A DNA stretch of 24,729 nt from Oleimicrobium sp037445575 (lineage in GTDB: Bacteria; Zhuqueibacterota; Zhuqueibacteria; JANLFK01; Oleimicrobiaceae). This document shows, piece by piece, positions 23,773 to 24,729 of this stretch (positions are counted from its first letter, which is position 1; each line of letters starts with the position of its first letter). The DNA lies in NCBI GenBank assembly GCA_037445575.1, contig JBBIKH010000026.1, positions 1 through 24,729 on the forward strand, written 5' to 3'. The position numbers and the translations under genes were made by a program. Below the pieces are notes generated by a model. The model saw only the letters and a list, made by a program, of their open reading frames with translations, did no database searches and had not been told where the DNA came from.

Positions 23773-24321
23773 ATGCTCACGCGTGAGGAAGCGTACCGTC
23801 TGGCCGAATCCCGCTTTACCAACCGCAACCTTTTCAAGCACGTGCTCGCGGTGGAAGCGGTGATGCGGGAGCTGGCTAGGCATTTTGGCCAAGACGTGGA
23901 AAGGTGGGGGCTCGCCGGGCTCCTTCACGATCTGGACTACGAGGAGACCGCGCAGGCGCCGGAACGGCATGGCCTGCGGACGGTAGAGCTTTTGCAAGGC
24001 TACGACGTGGACGACGAAATTATTCACGCCATCAAGAGTCACAACAACCATGTGCCGCGCCAGAGCCTGATGGACAAGGCGATCTACGCGGCTGACCCGG
24101 TCACGGGGCTCATTGTGGCCGCTGCCCTCATGCACCCCAGTAAGAAGCTGGCAGAGTTGGATGTCCCTTTTATCGTGCGCCGTTTCAAGGAAAAGGCGTT
24201 CGCCAAAGGGGCAAATCGCGTGCAAATCAAGAGCTGCGAGGAGCTGGGACTTGCGTTAGAGGAGTTCTTGGGCATCGCGCTGAAGGCCATGCAGGGCATT
24301 CACCAGGACCTGGGGTTGTAA
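23773..24321 (+). CDS. HD-domain (HDIG) hydrolase
   Basis: A 182-residue predicted metal-dependent phosphohydrolase. HD-superfamily ligands are H23 (FKHVLAVEAV), H52-D53 (LLHDLDYE) and D108 (IYAADPVTGLI), with HAIKSHNNH (85-93) between. This is the short stand-alone HDIG type found in many bacteria; nucleotide or phosphoester substrates are likely for the superfamily, the actual one unknown. GAGGAAA lies 4 to 5 bases before the ATG, overlapping the transporter stop, so the genes are cotranscribed. The stop is immediately followed by the next ATG. Confidence 0.87.
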   Translation: MLTREEAYRLAESRFTNRNLFKHVLAVEAVMRELARHFGQDVERWGLAGLLHDLDYEETAQAPERHGLRTVELLQGYDVDDEIIHAIKSHNNHVPRQSLMDKAIYAADPVTGLIVAAALMHPSKKLAELDVPFIVRRFKEKAFAKGANRVQIKSCEELGLALEEFLGIALKAMQGIHQDLGL

Positions 24322-24714
24322 ATGCGGAGCTGGTTGATAGCCCTGTTGCTGGTGGCCGTTACGCCCTCCTGGATGCGAGCACAAGGACCGACAGAGGCCG
24401 CGCCGGACACTACGACCAGGGTGATGGCCCCCCTCCTCACTGCTAAGCGCGATCCGCTTGTGGGCGAGGACAAGGTGCATCACGCCTTGCTGAGTGCCTT
24501 CATAGCGACTGCGGGATACTATATGGCTAAGGAAGAGGCGAGCTGGCGCTAAGAGCAGGCAGTAGGCGTTGCTGCATGTTTTTCCCTGTCGTTCGGCGTG
24601 GGCAAGGAGGTCTACGACAAGCGGAGTCGGCGGGGCCATGCCAGTGTTGCGGACCTCGTCGCAGATGTCGCCGGGATAGCCATAGGCTTGGTGTTGTTTG
24701 CTGGCCATTTTTAG
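24322..24714 (+). pseudogene. DUF2279/YfiM-like gene with in-frame stop
   Basis: Reading from ATG 24322: a signal peptide (1-21, ending MRAQ), then GEDKVHHALLSAFIATAGYY (48-67), then TAA at 24550-24552 (codon 77). The same frame stays open beyond it for 53 codons to TAG at 24712 and reads SLSFGVGKEVYDKRS and SVADLVADVAGIAIG. DK-x-HH, a G-x-x-KE-x-YD and a D-x-x-x-D-x-x-G segment in this order is the pattern of YfiM/DUF2279 small envelope proteins, so the two halves are one gene split by a single nonsense codon. It could be a true pseudogene, a sequencing or assembly error, or readthrough. It starts directly at the HD gene's stop. Confidence 0.72.
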
Positions 24715-24729
24715 GCGGGAGAAGGTAGA

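Overview
The window looks like a chromosomal segment of a G+C-rich, diderm (LPS-type envelope) bacterium, most likely an uncultured member of the FCB superphylum (KSB1, Calditrichota, Zixibacteria or similar). Three things point there. A small secreted protein ends in a FlgD-like / type IX secretion C-terminal sorting domain. folK is followed directly by a deoxynucleoside kinase, an arrangement I recall from Bacteroidota and relatives. Lipid A flippase and O-antigen ligase-like genes are present. The phylum is inference; no rRNA or tRNA gene was seen.

Layout. (1) 1-7422, plus strand: the 3' part of a very large TPR/CHAT protein with two TPR-coiled-coil-CHAT units, the first without catalytic residues; then a dGTPase-like HD protein and an ECF-type ABC ATPase in a tight cluster. 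(2) 7423-9454, plus strand: a 330-bp control region with a sigma-54-like promoter and an upstream dyad, then a sigma-54 activator without receiver domain, overlapped by a secreted Fn3 plus sorting-domain protein. (3) 12622-9714, minus strand: a small Cys-rich ORF that I think is real, an RmlD-like reductase and glutamine-dependent NAD synthetase. (4) 12646-13183, plus strand: rlmH with a near-consensus sigma-70 promoter. (5) khpA on the minus strand with its own promoter and terminator. (6) groES-groEL with a perfect CIRCE operator and a strong terminator. (7) 16073-21067, plus strand: folB, folK, deoxynucleoside kinase, a small membrane protein, MsbA-like ABC transporter and O-antigen ligase-like protein. 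(8) 21266-24714, plus strand: ridA, a DUF5683-type membrane protein, an SLC6/NSS transporter interrupted by a run of N, an HD-domain hydrolase, and a DUF2279/YfiM-like gene broken by one in-frame stop.

How the genes work together. Most of the window is housekeeping: NAD and folate biosynthesis, dNTP balance (a dNTP hydrolase and a deoxynucleoside kinase), ribosome maturation, protein folding and envelope assembly. The parts most worth a second look are the tandem CHAT/pseudo-CHAT protein beside a dGTPase, the apparently autoregulated sigma-54 activator locus, the short Cys-rich gene ahead of the rmlD-like gene, and the in-frame nonsense codon in the last gene. I saw no CRISPR array, insertion sequence, phage gene or attachment site.
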